Shown: piece by piece, positions 7,888-16,145 of the stretch
How the letters are laid out: the number at the start of each line of letters is the position of its first letter
How positions within the stretch are numbered: position 1 is the first letter of the stretch
Assembly: GCA_955652675.1 (NCBI GenBank)
Contig: CATPBP010000019.1
Span: forward strand, 1-64,000
Origin: Candidatus Dormiibacterota bacterium
Lineage (GTDB): Bacteria; Chloroflexota; Dormibacteria; Dormibacterales; Dormibacteraceae
Direction of reading: 5' to 3'
DNA: 64,000 bases
Notes under the pieces: generated by a model
Told to the model about the DNA's origin: nothing
Database searches by the model: none
What the model saw: the letters and a program-made list of their open reading frames with translations, nothing else
Made by a program: the position numbers and the translations under genes

Positions 7888-9319
7888 CTCTGCTTGTCTT
7901 GGGCACCGCGGAGCCGGCTCGCCGTTTGCCTGTCAGCACAGGGGGGGGACTCTCGAAGAAGGTGGTCACCACCCATTTGAGGCGCGACCCCTCCTCGATC
8001 GCCCGCGAGTCTATACGCAGCCAGCGCGGCTGGCCGCCAGGCGGCGTGACGCGGGCTCGCAGACCCTGGACCGGCCGGGCCGACTTGAGGACCGATTCAG
8101 GCGGGCGCAGCGGAAGGGGAATCGCCATTCCGTTCTCGCCCTGCATGGTCCAGTCGGGCCCGAAGACGCCCTCCTTCGCCATCTGCTTGAGGGGCATCCC
8201 GGTCAGGTTCTCAGCTGCCCAGTTGGCGTCTATCAGCCGGCCGCGGCTGTCGTGAGTGACCGCGCCGCAGGCAAGCCCGTGATAGAAGGAGCGGAGGGTC
8301 CTCTTCGCCTCGCCCAGCTCGTCGCGTAGGCGCATGCCTTCCAGGAGTCCGGTCAGCGCGGAGACGAGCACGCTGGCGATCTGCACGTCGGCGGCCGAGA
8401 AGGGACGCAAACGAGAGGCCACGATGAAGATTCCGATCACGTCTGCCGCAACGGCCACCGGCACCGCCAGCACGTGCCTGGTGTCGCCGGCGATGAGGAC
8501 GTCCTGCTCGGAGCAGGCGGGGTCGTCCCGGTCGAAGACGGCGATCCTGCGCTCCTTGACGGCCCGGGCCACCAGGCCCGCGTCCTGCTCGACAAGCAGG
8601 AGATTGACGGGCTCCGTGCTGGCCTTGATCCAGAGCCCGCGCTTCGATTCCTCCTTCATGAAGAGGATGGCGCGGTCGATCCCGGGAACCTCGCCCACGC
8701 GGTTGACCACCACGGTCGCGGCCTCATGGGAGTCCTCGGCCCCCGAGGCGCCGGCGATCATCTGCGGCAGCAGCTCGAAGGCGACAGCCAGGCGTAGTTC
8801 GAGGTCGAACTCGGTGGCGGCGGCGAGCGCCAGGCCACCGAGGTCGGCGACGCCGCCCAGCATCTCCAGGTCCGCCTCCGGGTCCGGGCTGGCATCCTCG
8901 AGGGGGACGCTGACCAGGCCGAACGGTTTGCCGTAGGAAATCAGCGGAGCCAGTGCCACACGACGCCAGCGGCGGGCGCCGTAACGGCTCCGGAGGTCGG
9001 CCGGCACCTCTCTGATGCCGAGAAGCAGGGTGCGCCGCGCCGCCAGCACTTCCTGGAGCTGGCCCTCGACCGGGAGGCCTGGCGTCACGGTCGGCGCCGT
9101 CCCACCGAACTCGGCCTCGAGGAGGAGCTCGGATCCGCGCAGTTTCCACACTGTGGCAGCTCCCGTCTCACCCGGTGGCCGCCAGACAGATTTGGCGGCG
9201 GCGGACGCCACCTCTTCCAGCACGACGTCGAGTGGATCTCCATCGTTCAGCGTTCGAGCAGCCTTCAGGAGAAGGGCCAGCCCATGCGTGCTCGTGATGG
9301 GTTCGGACTGGAGCCTCAT
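7874..9319 (-). CDS. GAF-GAF-PAS sensor protein without output domain
   Basis: 481 residues, no transmembrane segment. Two GAF domains are recognisable (about 20-170 and 185-335; the second has IDRAILFMKEESKRGLWI and LAVPVAVAADVIGIFIV). A PAS-like domain follows (about 345-460) with GAVTHDSRGRLIDANWAAENLTGM. No kinase, GGDEF, EAL, phosphatase or DNA-binding domain follows, so it must act through another protein or serve as a ligand-binding adaptor. The start has GGGGG about 8 nt upstream. It is transcribed alone, divergent from the lipoprotein gene. Confidence 0.75.
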   Translation of the reverse strand: MRLQSEPITSTHGLALLLKAARTLNDGDPLDVVLEEVASAAAKSVWRPPGETGAATVWKLRGSELLLEAEFGGTAPTVTPGLPVEGQLQEVLAARRTLLLGIREVPADLRSRYGARRWRRVALAPLISYGKPFGLVSVPLEDASPDPEADLEMLGGVADLGGLALAAATEFDLELRLAVAFELLPQMIAGASGAEDSHEAATVVVNRVGEVPGIDRAILFMKEESKRGLWIKASTEPVNLLLVEQDAGLVARAVKERRIAVFDRDDPACSEQDVLIAGDTRHVLAVPVAVAADVIGIFIVASRLRPFSAADVQIASVLVSALTGLLEGMRLRDELGEAKRTLRSFYHGLACGAVTHDSRGRLIDANWAAENLTGMPLKQMAKEGVFGPDWTMQGENGMAIPLPLRPPESVLKSARPVQGLRARVTPPGGQPRWLRIDSRAIEEGSRLKWVVTTFFESPPPVLTGKRRAGSAVPKTSRGEGA

Positions 9320-9678
9320 CGTCTATCCCCCGCTTCTTTAATGCCTGACCAGTCGTGTCTACGAAGCTGGCGCCGCAACAGAGCAATATCCCGCCTGCTC
9401 GGCCCTGCGAAGAAGATGTGGGGGGCCGACATCAAAGATGCCGGCCCCCGTCTGTAGGGGGAAGAGTCGAAATAAGATGAGGTCGTTCTAGGCTGCCGGC
9501 AGGTTCGGGTTGCGCAAGAGTTGAGGACTCCTGCGGGACGTGGGCAACCTTGGCAATCCTCCCGACGCAGCTGCTTGGCTCCTGAAACTCGCTTACACAC
9601 TCGACGCCTCAGCGGCAACTTTTGATCGGTTCGGCCCCGGAACCGGGGAGTCTCGAGCGGTGTAGAAGAGCCAGATCG
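9320..9678. other. 359-bp gene-free divergent intergenic region
   Basis: Separates the GAF/PAS gene (minus) from the lipoprotein gene (plus). I see no convincing coding sequence. The main structure is the hairpin at 9421-9449. Promoters for both genes must lie here; no strong TANNNT/TTGACA pair stands out. Confidence 0.6.
9421..9449. other. Strong hairpin (13-bp stem, one mismatch, AAA loop)
   Basis: GGGGGCCGACATC (9421-9433), loop AAA, GATGCCGGCCCCC (9437-9449). Neither strand has a T-tract, so it is not a classical terminator. It could be a structured 5' leader element, a small RNA or a protein-binding dyad. Confidence 0.5.
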
Positions 9679-10941
9679 ATGAAGGGACGCACGCTCGTAA
9701 CGGCCTGTCTCTGGGGAGTGCTGATGGGCTGCTCTTCGCAGCCCACCCACGTCTCGGCACCCTCTCCCACGGTTCCAGCCGCACCCGTTGAGGCCGTACC
9801 GGTTGAGGCCGCACCGGGTGCGGGTGTGGCCTGGCTGGGCGAAGCCGGCCGGATGCGCGGATTCACGCCCGACGGCCGCGAGCTCTCGCTTGCCGGCCTG
9901 CCGCTGTTCAACAGCAGCAACGAGGGCACCGGTCTTCGCTCCGCCGACGGCCGGCGCCTCTACGTGGTGTCGTCGGGCAAGCTGACGGTCGCCGCCGCGA
10001 TGGACGGCCGGGTAGAGCGCCTCATTGATCTTCCGCCGGCATGGCGCCTCCCCGCGGCGCCTCTGACGGCGGCCTCGCTGAGCCCGGACGGCCGCTGGCT
10101 GGCCCTGGAATCCAATATCTCGGCCACCGATCTTCTCCTGGTCGATCTCGAGTCCGGACTGGCCGCCGCATCCGGCTCGCTCGCCATCGACCAGCGGGGA
10201 GGGACGGCGCCGCCCGGCGCCGGACTTCTGGCGCTGCCCAGCGGCCGTCTACTGATGCTCCTGCCGGGCACCGAGGAGGCTGTGATGGGATCCCCGCGGA
10301 ATGGACGGCTGGAAATCCAGTCGCGGCTCTCCGATCACGGTCTGTCATGCGCGAGCCCCACGCTCCTGCACGCCCTGCCCAGCGGCTCGGCAGCGATGGG
10401 CTACTGCCCCATGGACGGGCGAGTCTGGTGGCTGGACCTGGACAGCTTCCGTCTAGCCGGCGCGGTGCAGGCCAGGATCGGCAACCCGTTCTGGGGTGCG
10501 CCGCTGTTCACGCCGGACGGCCGCCTGCTGTACGTGTACGACAGCTGGGATGGCGGCGTGAGCGTTGTGGACCTCGTCGGCCGGCACCTGCTCGACACCC
10601 GGGCCACCGTGGGTAGGAGGACCGCTCTTCACCTTCCCTTTGCGGAGGACGCCTACGCCAAGGGGCCGAACTTCTCGGCTGCACTCTCCGCGGATGGGTC
10701 CACGCTCTTTGCAAACGGTGCGCGGGACTCCGCCGCGGGCATCTACGCACTGAGCACACGAGACTGGTCGGTTAGGACCCACTGGTTCGACGGCAGGAGG
10801 TACAACTCGATCTGGGCGGGCGGTGATGGCCGCCAGCTCTACGCCATCCGAGAGGGCGGGCCGCTGGACATCATCGATCTTCGGACCAGCTCCGCCCGCA
10901 CCGCCTCGCTGGGCGTGGAGGCCGACTTCACAGTGGCGTAG
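9679..10941 (+). CDS. Lipoprotein with beta-propeller-like repeats
   Basis: 420 residues. The N-terminus MKGRTLVTACLWGVLMGC is a lipoprotein signal peptide with lipobox LMGC; Cys18 would be lipidated and the protein anchored outside the membrane. A Pro/Val/Ala-rich linker follows. The rest holds repeated blade-like motifs of the form SPDGRWLALE, TPDGRLLYVYD, SADGSTLFANG and GDGRQLYAI, as in YVTN/WD40-like beta-propellers. No enzymatic motif is seen, so ligand binding or scaffolding is most likely. An in-frame ATG at 9622 was rejected because it would place 19 polar residues before the signal peptide. Confidence 0.78.
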   Translation: MKGRTLVTACLWGVLMGCSSQPTHVSAPSPTVPAAPVEAVPVEAAPGAGVAWLGEAGRMRGFTPDGRELSLAGLPLFNSSNEGTGLRSADGRRLYVVSSGKLTVAAAMDGRVERLIDLPPAWRLPAAPLTAASLSPDGRWLALESNISATDLLLVDLESGLAAASGSLAIDQRGGTAPPGAGLLALPSGRLLMLLPGTEEAVMGSPRNGRLEIQSRLSDHGLSCASPTLLHALPSGSAAMGYCPMDGRVWWLDLDSFRLAGAVQARIGNPFWGAPLFTPDGRLLYVYDSWDGGVSVVDLVGRHLLDTRATVGRRTALHLPFAEDAYAKGPNFSAALSADGSTLFANGARDSAAGIYALSTRDWSVRTHWFDGRRYNSIWAGGDGRQLYAIREGGPLDIIDLRTSSARTASLGVEADFTVA

Positions 10942-10952
10942 GGAGGGGGTGG

Positions 10953-11828
10953 CTAGCGCCTCTTTGCTCTCGCCGCCGCCTCGTCTGCCGCCTGCCTGGC
11001 CTGAGCCGCCTCGTTTTGGGCGGCTGCCGCTTCGCCCTCCGCCGCGTCCGCCTCCTCCTGGGCTCTGGCGGCCTCCCTCAGAAGGCTTCTCGCCCGCCGG
11101 GCCAGCTCGTCCGCCCGGGAGCGGGCCGCCACGGCGGCGCGCTCGCGCTCGGCCGCGAGCTTTCGGGCTTCAGCCGCGCGGGCTACCCCCTCGACGCCTG
11201 ACGCCTCCTGGCCGGCTCGAGAAGACTCTTCGCCGGTGGCCGCCTCCTTTCGACCCTCGCCGCGCTCCCCAGCCTCCGCCCCGCCCTCGCGGGTGCCGGC
11301 CGAGATCAGCTCGAAGCCGCCAGGCTCCACCTCGGCCGGCAGTGAGCCCTGAGCCAGGCGGCGCCCGCTCTCGCCCGGCTCGGTGGATGCCGCCCGCAAC
11401 GTTGCCGCCAGGCGCCTGCCCACCTCGTCCCCGCCACCGTGGCCGTTTTCGGCGGCGTAGCTCTGCGCCGCCCGCACGAGGGCCTCGATCAGCTGCGAGT
11501 GCCGGGCGATCAGCTCACGAAAGCGGCGCCTGGCGCCGGCATCACCGCGAGCCGCCTTCGCCTGGGCGCCCTGCAGCTCGCCGCCCACCGCCAGCAGTTC
11601 CTCGAGCTCGGGTGCGGCCACCTCGCTAAGGCGGTTGGCCAGCCAGAGGCTGAGAGTCGGGCGGCGCAGGGCGGCGACGCGGCCGGCCAGCTCCCGCTCG
11701 CCCTGCCCTCGCAGCTCCCGGACAAGGCGGCCGCGGGCGGCCACGAAGTCCTCCGGCCGCTCGCTGTAGAGCCGCCGGGAGACCTCTTCCAACGCCTCTT
11801 CAGAACTGGGCTGCTTCTGGCTGCTCAC
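10953..11828 (-). CDS. Ala/Glu/Arg-rich coiled-coil protein
   Basis: 291 residues. The N-terminal third has the pattern EDFVAARGRLVRELRGQGERELA followed by LRRPTLSLWLANRL. This module is shared by many uncharacterised high-GC Gram-positive coiled-coil proteins. The last 90 residues are a near-continuous Ala/Arg/Glu heptad-like coiled coil. No membrane segment or enzymatic motif is seen; function unknown. GTG start at 11828, with a TACCAT hexamer (11841-11846, reverse) 12 nt upstream. Divergent from the Hsp20 gene. Confidence 0.65.
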   Translation of the reverse strand: MSSQKQPSSEEALEEVSRRLYSERPEDFVAARGRLVRELRGQGERELAGRVAALRRPTLSLWLANRLSEVAAPELEELLAVGGELQGAQAKAARGDAGARRRFRELIARHSQLIEALVRAAQSYAAENGHGGGDEVGRRLAATLRAASTEPGESGRRLAQGSLPAEVEPGGFELISAGTREGGAEAGERGEGRKEAATGEESSRAGQEASGVEGVARAAEARKLAAERERAAVAARSRADELARRARSLLREAARAQEEADAAEGEAAAAQNEAAQARQAADEAAARAKRR

Positions 11829-11880
11829 GGCAACGAATCGATGGTAGACCGGTCGGCAATGCCGGGCCAGGCGGCCACTT

Positions 11881-11886
11881 TAAAAT
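11881..11886 (+). promoter_or_regulatory. Putative -10 element TAAAAT of hsp20
   Basis: TAAAAT ends 7 nt before GTG 11894; the spacer is a G-run. The G-run could instead act as a ribosome binding site, but it directly abuts the start. Confidence 0.45.
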
Positions 11887-11893
11887 TGGGGGG

Positions 11894-12316
11894 GTGATCG
11901 GCTGGCGCTTCTCAGACCCGGGGCCCAACCCGCTGCGGGACATTCTCGAGCAGGTGATGGCCGAGCGGCGCCGCGGCGGGGGGGAATGGATGCCCGTCAA
12001 TGTCTTCGAGGACGGAGACGCCGTCGTGGTGGAGGCCGCCCTGCCCAGGGTGCGGCCAGAGGACGTGGACCTGAACTGCACCGACAACGTGCTTACCATC
12101 ACGGGCCGCGCCCAGGTTCCCGAGCGCGAGTACCTCCACCAGGAGATGCGACCCGCCGTATACCACCGCCAGATCGCCCTTCCCGGTGACTGCCGGTTCG
12201 AGGACGCCCAGGCCGCCATCGAGGACGGCGTGCTGACCGTGCGAGTGCCCAAGGTCCGGCCCCGGGGACCCGAGAGCATCCGGATCCAGGTCAACCGCCG
12301 GGACTCCGACCGCTAG
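11894..12316 (+). CDS. Hsp20/alpha-crystallin family small heat-shock protein
   Basis: 140 residues. The alpha-crystallin domain covers about 35-130, with WMPVNVFEDGDAVVVEAALP at its start, LTITGRAQVPEREYLHQEMR in the middle, and the conserved EDGVLTVRVPK close to the end. Small heat-shock proteins bind unfolding proteins as ATP-independent holdases in the cytosol. Length and domain order are usual for the family. I see no CIRCE (TTAGCACTC) or HAIR-type element upstream, so heat control is not evident from sequence. Confidence 0.9.
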   Translation: MIGWRFSDPGPNPLRDILEQVMAERRRGGGEWMPVNVFEDGDAVVVEAALPRVRPEDVDLNCTDNVLTITGRAQVPEREYLHQEMRPAVYHRQIALPGDCRFEDAQAAIEDGVLTVRVPKVRPRGPESIRIQVNRRDSDR

Positions 12317-12340
12317 AGGTGCGGCAAAGCCGTTGATTTA

Positions 12341-12365
12341 GTCCCTCTCCTTGCGGGGGAGGGAC
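12341..12365. repeat. GC-rich palindromic repeat, copy a (core only)
   Basis: GTCCCTCTCC, loop TTGC, GGGGGAGGGAC. It lies between the hsp20 stop and the xer start. It belongs to the CCCTCCCC-NNNN-GGGGAGGG family also seen at 25832, 28984, 32660, 37251 and 37346. Confidence 0.7.
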
Positions 12366-12401
12366 AAACCTTTTGGGCGTAAGATCGCCGTGGCCTCGCC
12401 C

Positions 12402-13331
12402 ATGTCACTCGATTTCCAGGCCGCCGCAGACGAATACATCGGCTGGCTCCAGCTCGAAGCCAACCGCAGTCCGAACACCGTGCGGGCTTACCAGGGTGAG
12501 CTGCGCCGGCTGGCCGGCTTCCTCGCCTCGCGCGGCCACAGCCTGGCCATGGGGGACCTCCGTCACGAGGACCTTCGCGCCTACCAGCGGCATCTGGCGA
12601 CGACGCTGAAGAGCCCTGCCTCGCGCGCCCGCGCCCTCGTGGCGATCCGGTCCTGGCTGCGCTGGCTGGCCCGGGAGCGGCTGATGGACAACGACCTCTC
12701 CAACGGGATCACCCTGCCCAGGCTCGAACAGCGCCTCCCCAAGCCTCTGCCCTCTGACGAGCTGGCCCGGCTGCTCAGCTCGCTGCCGGCGGAGAGCCCG
12801 CTCGAGAAGCGCGACCGGGCGCTCGTGCACTTCCTCCTCAGCACGGGCTGCCGCATATCGGAAGCCCTCCAGCTGGAACGGACCGACGTGCCGCGGCGGG
12901 GCAACCGCTTGGTCGTGACCGGGAAAGGCGCCAAGCAGCGCGCAGTCTATCTCACCGACGACGCCAAGGCGGCCGTGGACGACTACCTCCAGGCGCGCAC
13001 CGACACGTGCATGGCGCTGTTCGTCAATTACGACCGCTCGACTCCGAACGACCTCCGGCGACGGCTCACCCCCGCCGGTGCCCGCCACGTCGTGAACCGC
13101 CTCCGCAAGGAGCTGGGCGCCTGGTCCTTCAAGTCCCCACACGTGGCGCGCCACACCACAGCCACCAGCCTGCTCGAGGTGACCGGCGGCGACGTCCGGC
13201 TCGTCCAGGAGGTGCTCGGACACGCCAACCTGAACACACTCCAGGGTTACACCAAGATCGTCGACTCGCGGAAGCAGGACGCCTACCGCCGCTACCAGGA
13301 GTACCTCACGGACAAGAAGAGGGAGGGCTGA
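12402..13331 (+). CDS. Tyrosine recombinase, XerC/XerD-like
   Basis: 309 residues. The N-terminal SAM-like core-binding domain (about 1-95) has SPNTVRAYQGELRRLAGF. The catalytic domain carries the full set of active-site residues: Arg151 (STGCRISEAL), Lys175 (GKGAKQR), His247 and Arg250 (HVARH), His274 (LGHANLNT) and nucleophile Tyr283 (LQGYTK). It would cut and rejoin DNA through a 3'-phosphotyrosine link. Length fits Xer housekeeping recombinases better than phage integrases. No att or dif-like site and no cargo border is visible. ATG 12402 follows an in-frame GTG at 12390; a TAAGAT hexamer 4 nt before that GTG leaves the choice open. Confidence 0.88.
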   Translation: MSLDFQAAADEYIGWLQLEANRSPNTVRAYQGELRRLAGFLASRGHSLAMGDLRHEDLRAYQRHLATTLKSPASRARALVAIRSWLRWLARERLMDNDLSNGITLPRLEQRLPKPLPSDELARLLSSLPAESPLEKRDRALVHFLLSTGCRISEALQLERTDVPRRGNRLVVTGKGAKQRAVYLTDDAKAAVDDYLQARTDTCMALFVNYDRSTPNDLRRRLTPAGARHVVNRLRKELGAWSFKSPHVARHTTATSLLEVTGGDVRLVQEVLGHANLNTLQGYTKIVDSRKQDAYRRYQEYLTDKKREG

Positions 13332-13347
13332 CCCCTCCGTCTTTGTT
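13322..13347 (+). terminator. Possible terminator at the xer 3' end
   Basis: GGAGGG (13322-13327) and CCCTCC (13333-13338) form a short stem with the TGA stop in the 5-nt loop. GTCTTTGTT follows, resembling the tail of the stronger terminator at 48081. Confidence 0.45.
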
Positions 13348-13406
13348 GCCCCGAGTGCAGGTCCGGCCCTCCAGGGCAGCGATCAACGCCGGCCGCGAAG
13401 GGCTGC

Positions 13407-13709
13407 TCAGTCCTCGTCTGGTGAGGTGAACATGAGACCGTCCTGGATCTCGTAGAGAAGATCCATCGCCTCGATCACTGACCCCGGCCGGCACGCCACG
13501 CCCCCTCCAGGGAGATCCGCGAGCAACCTGGCCACCGCGCCCGAGATCGGCTGAGGCAGTTCCCTGCGCTCGGCCAGGTTCAGCATCTCGAGCTCGTTCA
13601 AAAGGTGGTCGATGTATCGCATTCGATTGCGGCGCGCGTACTTGGCCTCCCGCAGGCGGCGGTCGCGCGCTTCGACGCTCTCAATTGCGATGCAGGCTTC
13701 TTCGATCAT
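13407..13709 (-). CDS. Small protein of unknown function (100 aa)
   Basis: The N-terminus is helical and charged (ESVEARDRRLREAKYARRNRM), followed by YIDHLLNELEMLNLAERREL and a C-terminal MDLLYEIQDGLMF. No cysteine motif or membrane segment. The start codon has a good ribosome binding site (AGGGGGAG about 4 nt upstream), and codon use matches neighbouring genes, so it is likely expressed. It is convergent with xer. I do not recognise the family. Confidence 0.6.
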   Translation of the reverse strand: MIEEACIAIESVEARDRRLREAKYARRNRMRYIDHLLNELEMLNLAERRELPQPISGAVARLLADLPGGGVACRPGSVIEAMDLLYEIQDGLMFTSPDED

Positions 13710-13857
13710 TCTCTCCCCCTTGACGGCTTTCGGAATTCGCCCAGGGCATTGTTATGGGTTAACCGAAATTCGTCAAGGGACGATGTTCGAAAACCCGAGT
13801 ACGTCAGGGGGGGTCGGAATGGGCCCCTGTGCTAAGCTCCGGCCAATTCAGCCGGAC

Positions 13858-14502
13858 ATGCCAAGCCTCATCGCCGGCCGATCAACCCGCATGGAGGTGC
13901 TGGAGCTTCTCCGGCGCAAGCAGACGGCGAGCGCCGAGAACATCGCCGCCGAGCTGGGCATCACCGCCAACGCCGTCCGCCAGCACCTGACGAACCTGGA
14001 GCGCGACGGTCTGGTCAGGAGCCAGCCGGTACGTACGAAGCGCGGGCGACCGGTGCTCCAGTTCTCCCTCACCGAGAGGGCCGACGCGGCGTTTCCCAAG
14101 CGCTATGGCCAGCTGGCCAGCATGGTCCTGGCCGAGCTCCAGGAGATGGGCGGTCCCGAGATGCTGGACGAAGTCTTCGCGCGGGTGGCTCATCGCAACG
14201 CGCAAGCCGTGGCACCGACCATGCAGGGCCTCGACTTCGACCAGAAGGTGGAGCGCCTGGTCGACTGGATTGCCCGAGCAGGCACGCTGGCCGAGCAGGA
14301 GGAAACGCCGGCCGGCGTTCGTGTCAGCATCCACAACTGCCCATTCCGGAACACGGCCCTCAAGTTCCCCCAGGTCTGCACCATCACGCCCCAGCTCATG
14401 GTCGAGCTACTGGGTCAGCCGGTCTCCCAGGAGAAGTCGATCCACCGCCGCGACCCCTACTGCTCCTTCCTTGTCCAGCGGCCAGATCCCGCAGCTGACT
14501 AG
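13858..14502 (+). CDS. Winged-helix transcriptional regulator (ArsR/SufR-like)
   Basis: 214 residues. The N-terminal DNA-binding domain reads TRMEVLELLRRKQTASAENI then AAELGITANAVRQHLTNLER, a classic winged helix, with a wing KRGRPVLQFSLTE. The C-terminal part has conserved cysteines (Cys in IHNCPF, CTITPQ and DPYCSF) like the metal- or Fe-S-binding domain of SufR/HTH_20 regulators. An Fe-S or metal sensor role is therefore possible but unproven. A TAAGCT hexamer (13833-13838) could be its -10. An alternative ATG at 13819 has a G-rich ribosome binding site but lies upstream of that hexamer. The gene overlaps nnrE by 32 nt. Confidence 0.75.
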   Translation: MPSLIAGRSTRMEVLELLRRKQTASAENIAAELGITANAVRQHLTNLERDGLVRSQPVRTKRGRPVLQFSLTERADAAFPKRYGQLASMVLAELQEMGGPEMLDEVFARVAHRNAQAVAPTMQGLDFDQKVERLVDWIARAGTLAEQEETPAGVRVSIHNCPFRNTALKFPQVCTITPQLMVELLGQPVSQEKSIHRRDPYCSFLVQRPDPAAD

Positions 14503-15166
14503 CGCCCAGGTCCGCGAGGTCGACCGCCTCGCCACCGAGCGCTACCGCATCCCCCTCTCCTGGCTCATGGAGGCTGCCGGCTGGCAGGTGGCCAGGCACT
14601 GCCGTGGCCGCGCTGTCGTCCTCTGCGGCAGGGGAAACAACGGCGGGGACGGCCTGGCCGCGGCCAGGCACCTGCATCGCTGGGGCCGCCTGGCGGGCGT
14701 CGCCTGCCTGGACCCCGAGCGTCTGAGCGAGCTGGCCGCGCAGCAAGCTGGCGTCCTGCGCGCTCTCGGCATCTCGATCACCTCCCAGCCTGATTTCTCG
14801 GGTGCCCAGATCGCCGTCGACGCCCTCCTCGGCACCGGGCTGTCCCGGCCGGCCGAGGGCGCGGTGGCCGGCTGGATCGACTCGATAAACCGCTCCGGCC
14901 TGCGGGTGGTCTCGGTGGACGTTCCATCGGGGCTCGACGCCGACACCGGAAGGGCCGCGGGCCCTTGCGTGCGCGCCACCACCACCGTCACCCTCGGCCT
15001 GCCCAAGGCAGGACTGCTTAGCGGCGACGGGCTTGCTCAAGCGGGTGAGGTGTGGGTGGCCGACATCGGGGTGCCACTGGAGGCCTATGCTGACGTCGGA
15101 CTGCAGGTGCCTCCTCACCTTTTCGCCATGCACGACCGCTTCCAGCTCTCGGCCGTCCGCCTTTGA
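14471..15166 (+). CDS. nnrE: NAD(P)H-hydrate epimerase (YjeF N-terminal domain)
   Basis: 231 residues. Repairs NAD(P)H by epimerising R-NADHX to the S form. The family start LTSAQVREVDRLATERY, the nucleotide-site motif CGRGNNGGDGLAAARHL (about residues 54-70), DALLGTGLSRPAEG, and SVDVPSGLDADTG are all present. Only the epimerase domain is here; the dehydratase (YjeF_C/NnrD) domain often fused to it is absent and not found nearby. The frame lacks ATG/GTG at the family start, so TTG 14471 is chosen; this makes a 32-nt overlap with the upstream regulator. Its TGA overlaps the next gene's TTG by 4 nt, so translational coupling is likely. Confidence 0.85.
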   Translation: MSSGQIPQLTSAQVREVDRLATERYRIPLSWLMEAAGWQVARHCRGRAVVLCGRGNNGGDGLAAARHLHRWGRLAGVACLDPERLSELAAQQAGVLRALGISITSQPDFSGAQIAVDALLGTGLSRPAEGAVAGWIDSINRSGLRVVSVDVPSGLDADTGRAAGPCVRATTTVTLGLPKAGLLSGDGLAQAGEVWVADIGVPLEAYADVGLQVPPHLFAMHDRFQLSAVRL

Positions 15167-16128
15167 CGCGGCACGTCACCTGGGACCGTGGCGTCTCCCT
15201 GGTGGGCCACGGGCTCTGGCTCGACCCCCTCACCGTGCGCGATCTGGCTTTCGTGTCCCATGCTCACACCGATCACGCGCGGCGCCACCGCGAGGCCGTG
15301 ATGACCGAGGCGACACTGTCTTTGCTGCCGCTTCCGCTCAAGCCCCGTGCAGCGCGCCTCGTCAAGCAAGGCGACAGCCTCGAGCTAGACGGCGCCGTGC
15401 TCTCGGTCCACGACGCCGGTCACATGCTCGGCTCGGTCCAGCTGCTCTTCGAGCACGGGGGCTGCCGGCTGCTCTACACGGGCGACATGAAGCTCCGGCG
15501 AGGCTGCGGAGCGGGCACGACGCCGGTGCCCGCCTGCGAGGTGCTGGTGATCGAGAGCACCTACGGGCGCCCCCACTTCCGCTTCCCGGAACCAGACGCC
15601 GCGACCGAAGGAGTGGCGCTCTGGTGCCGGCGGGCGCTCGACGCCCGGGTGACGCCTGTCCTGCTCGCGCACGCCACTGGCAAGACGCAGGAGATCATGG
15701 TGGCGCTCGCCCGCTACGGCTTTCGATTCGCGCTGGAGGAGCGCTGCGTCCCCTCCGCACGGGCCTACCAGGCGGCCGGCATCTCGCTCCCCGATTGGGT
15801 CGAGCTCACGGACGACCCCGGGGACCGCGTCGTGGTGGCACCGCCCACAGGCAAGGAGGCGGTGCGGCGGCTGGCCCGCTACCGGACGGCGCTGATCTCG
15901 GGATGGGCGTGCGACCGAGACTTCTGGCGGGTCTTCGGCGCCGACGTGGCCTTTCCCCTCTCCGACCACTGTGACTTCGACGAGCTGCTGGATGTGGTCG
16001 AGCTATCTGGAGCCGACCAGGTCTACACGGTTCACGGCTTCGCCCAGGACCTGGCCCGCCACCTCCGCAGGCGAGGCGTGCGAGCTCACGCCCTGCAGGC
16101 GAGCGAACAGCTCCTGCTGGGCTTGTAG
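15163..16128 (+). CDS. MBL-fold exonuclease, DNA ligase-associated/beta-CASP-like
   Basis: 321 residues. Metallo-beta-lactamase motifs are SHAHTDH (metal site, about residue 32), HDAGHMLGS, YTGDMKLRRG, and a late SDHCDF. The length and IESTYGRPHF match the 'ligase-associated DNA exonuclease' and mRNA 3'-end-processing-like MBL group. Such genes usually sit in a cluster with an ATP-dependent DNA ligase, a DEXH helicase and PdeM endonuclease. Here a ligase gene is 2.5 kb downstream but no helicase or PdeM is seen. TTG start inside the TTGA overlap with nnrE. Role in DNA repair or RNA processing is inferred. Confidence 0.8.
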   Translation: MTRHVTWDRGVSLVGHGLWLDPLTVRDLAFVSHAHTDHARRHREAVMTEATLSLLPLPLKPRAARLVKQGDSLELDGAVLSVHDAGHMLGSVQLLFEHGGCRLLYTGDMKLRRGCGAGTTPVPACEVLVIESTYGRPHFRFPEPDAATEGVALWCRRALDARVTPVLLAHATGKTQEIMVALARYGFRFALEERCVPSARAYQAAGISLPDWVELTDDPGDRVVVAPPTGKEAVRRLARYRTALISGWACDRDFWRVFGADVAFPLSDHCDFDELLDVVELSGADQVYTVHGFAQDLARHLRRRGVRAHALQASEQLLLGL

Positions 16129-16145
16129 CCGCCGCCCGTCCCGTC

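Noticed and set aside
9495-9515. GGTTCGGGTTGC, resembling a tRNA T-loop
   Set aside because: No matching acceptor stem, anticodon arm or D-arm around it on either strand.
12402-13331. Xer-type recombinase as the mark of an integrated element
   Set aside because: No tRNA target, direct repeats, cargo genes or phage genes nearby; length and motifs fit a housekeeping Xer protein.
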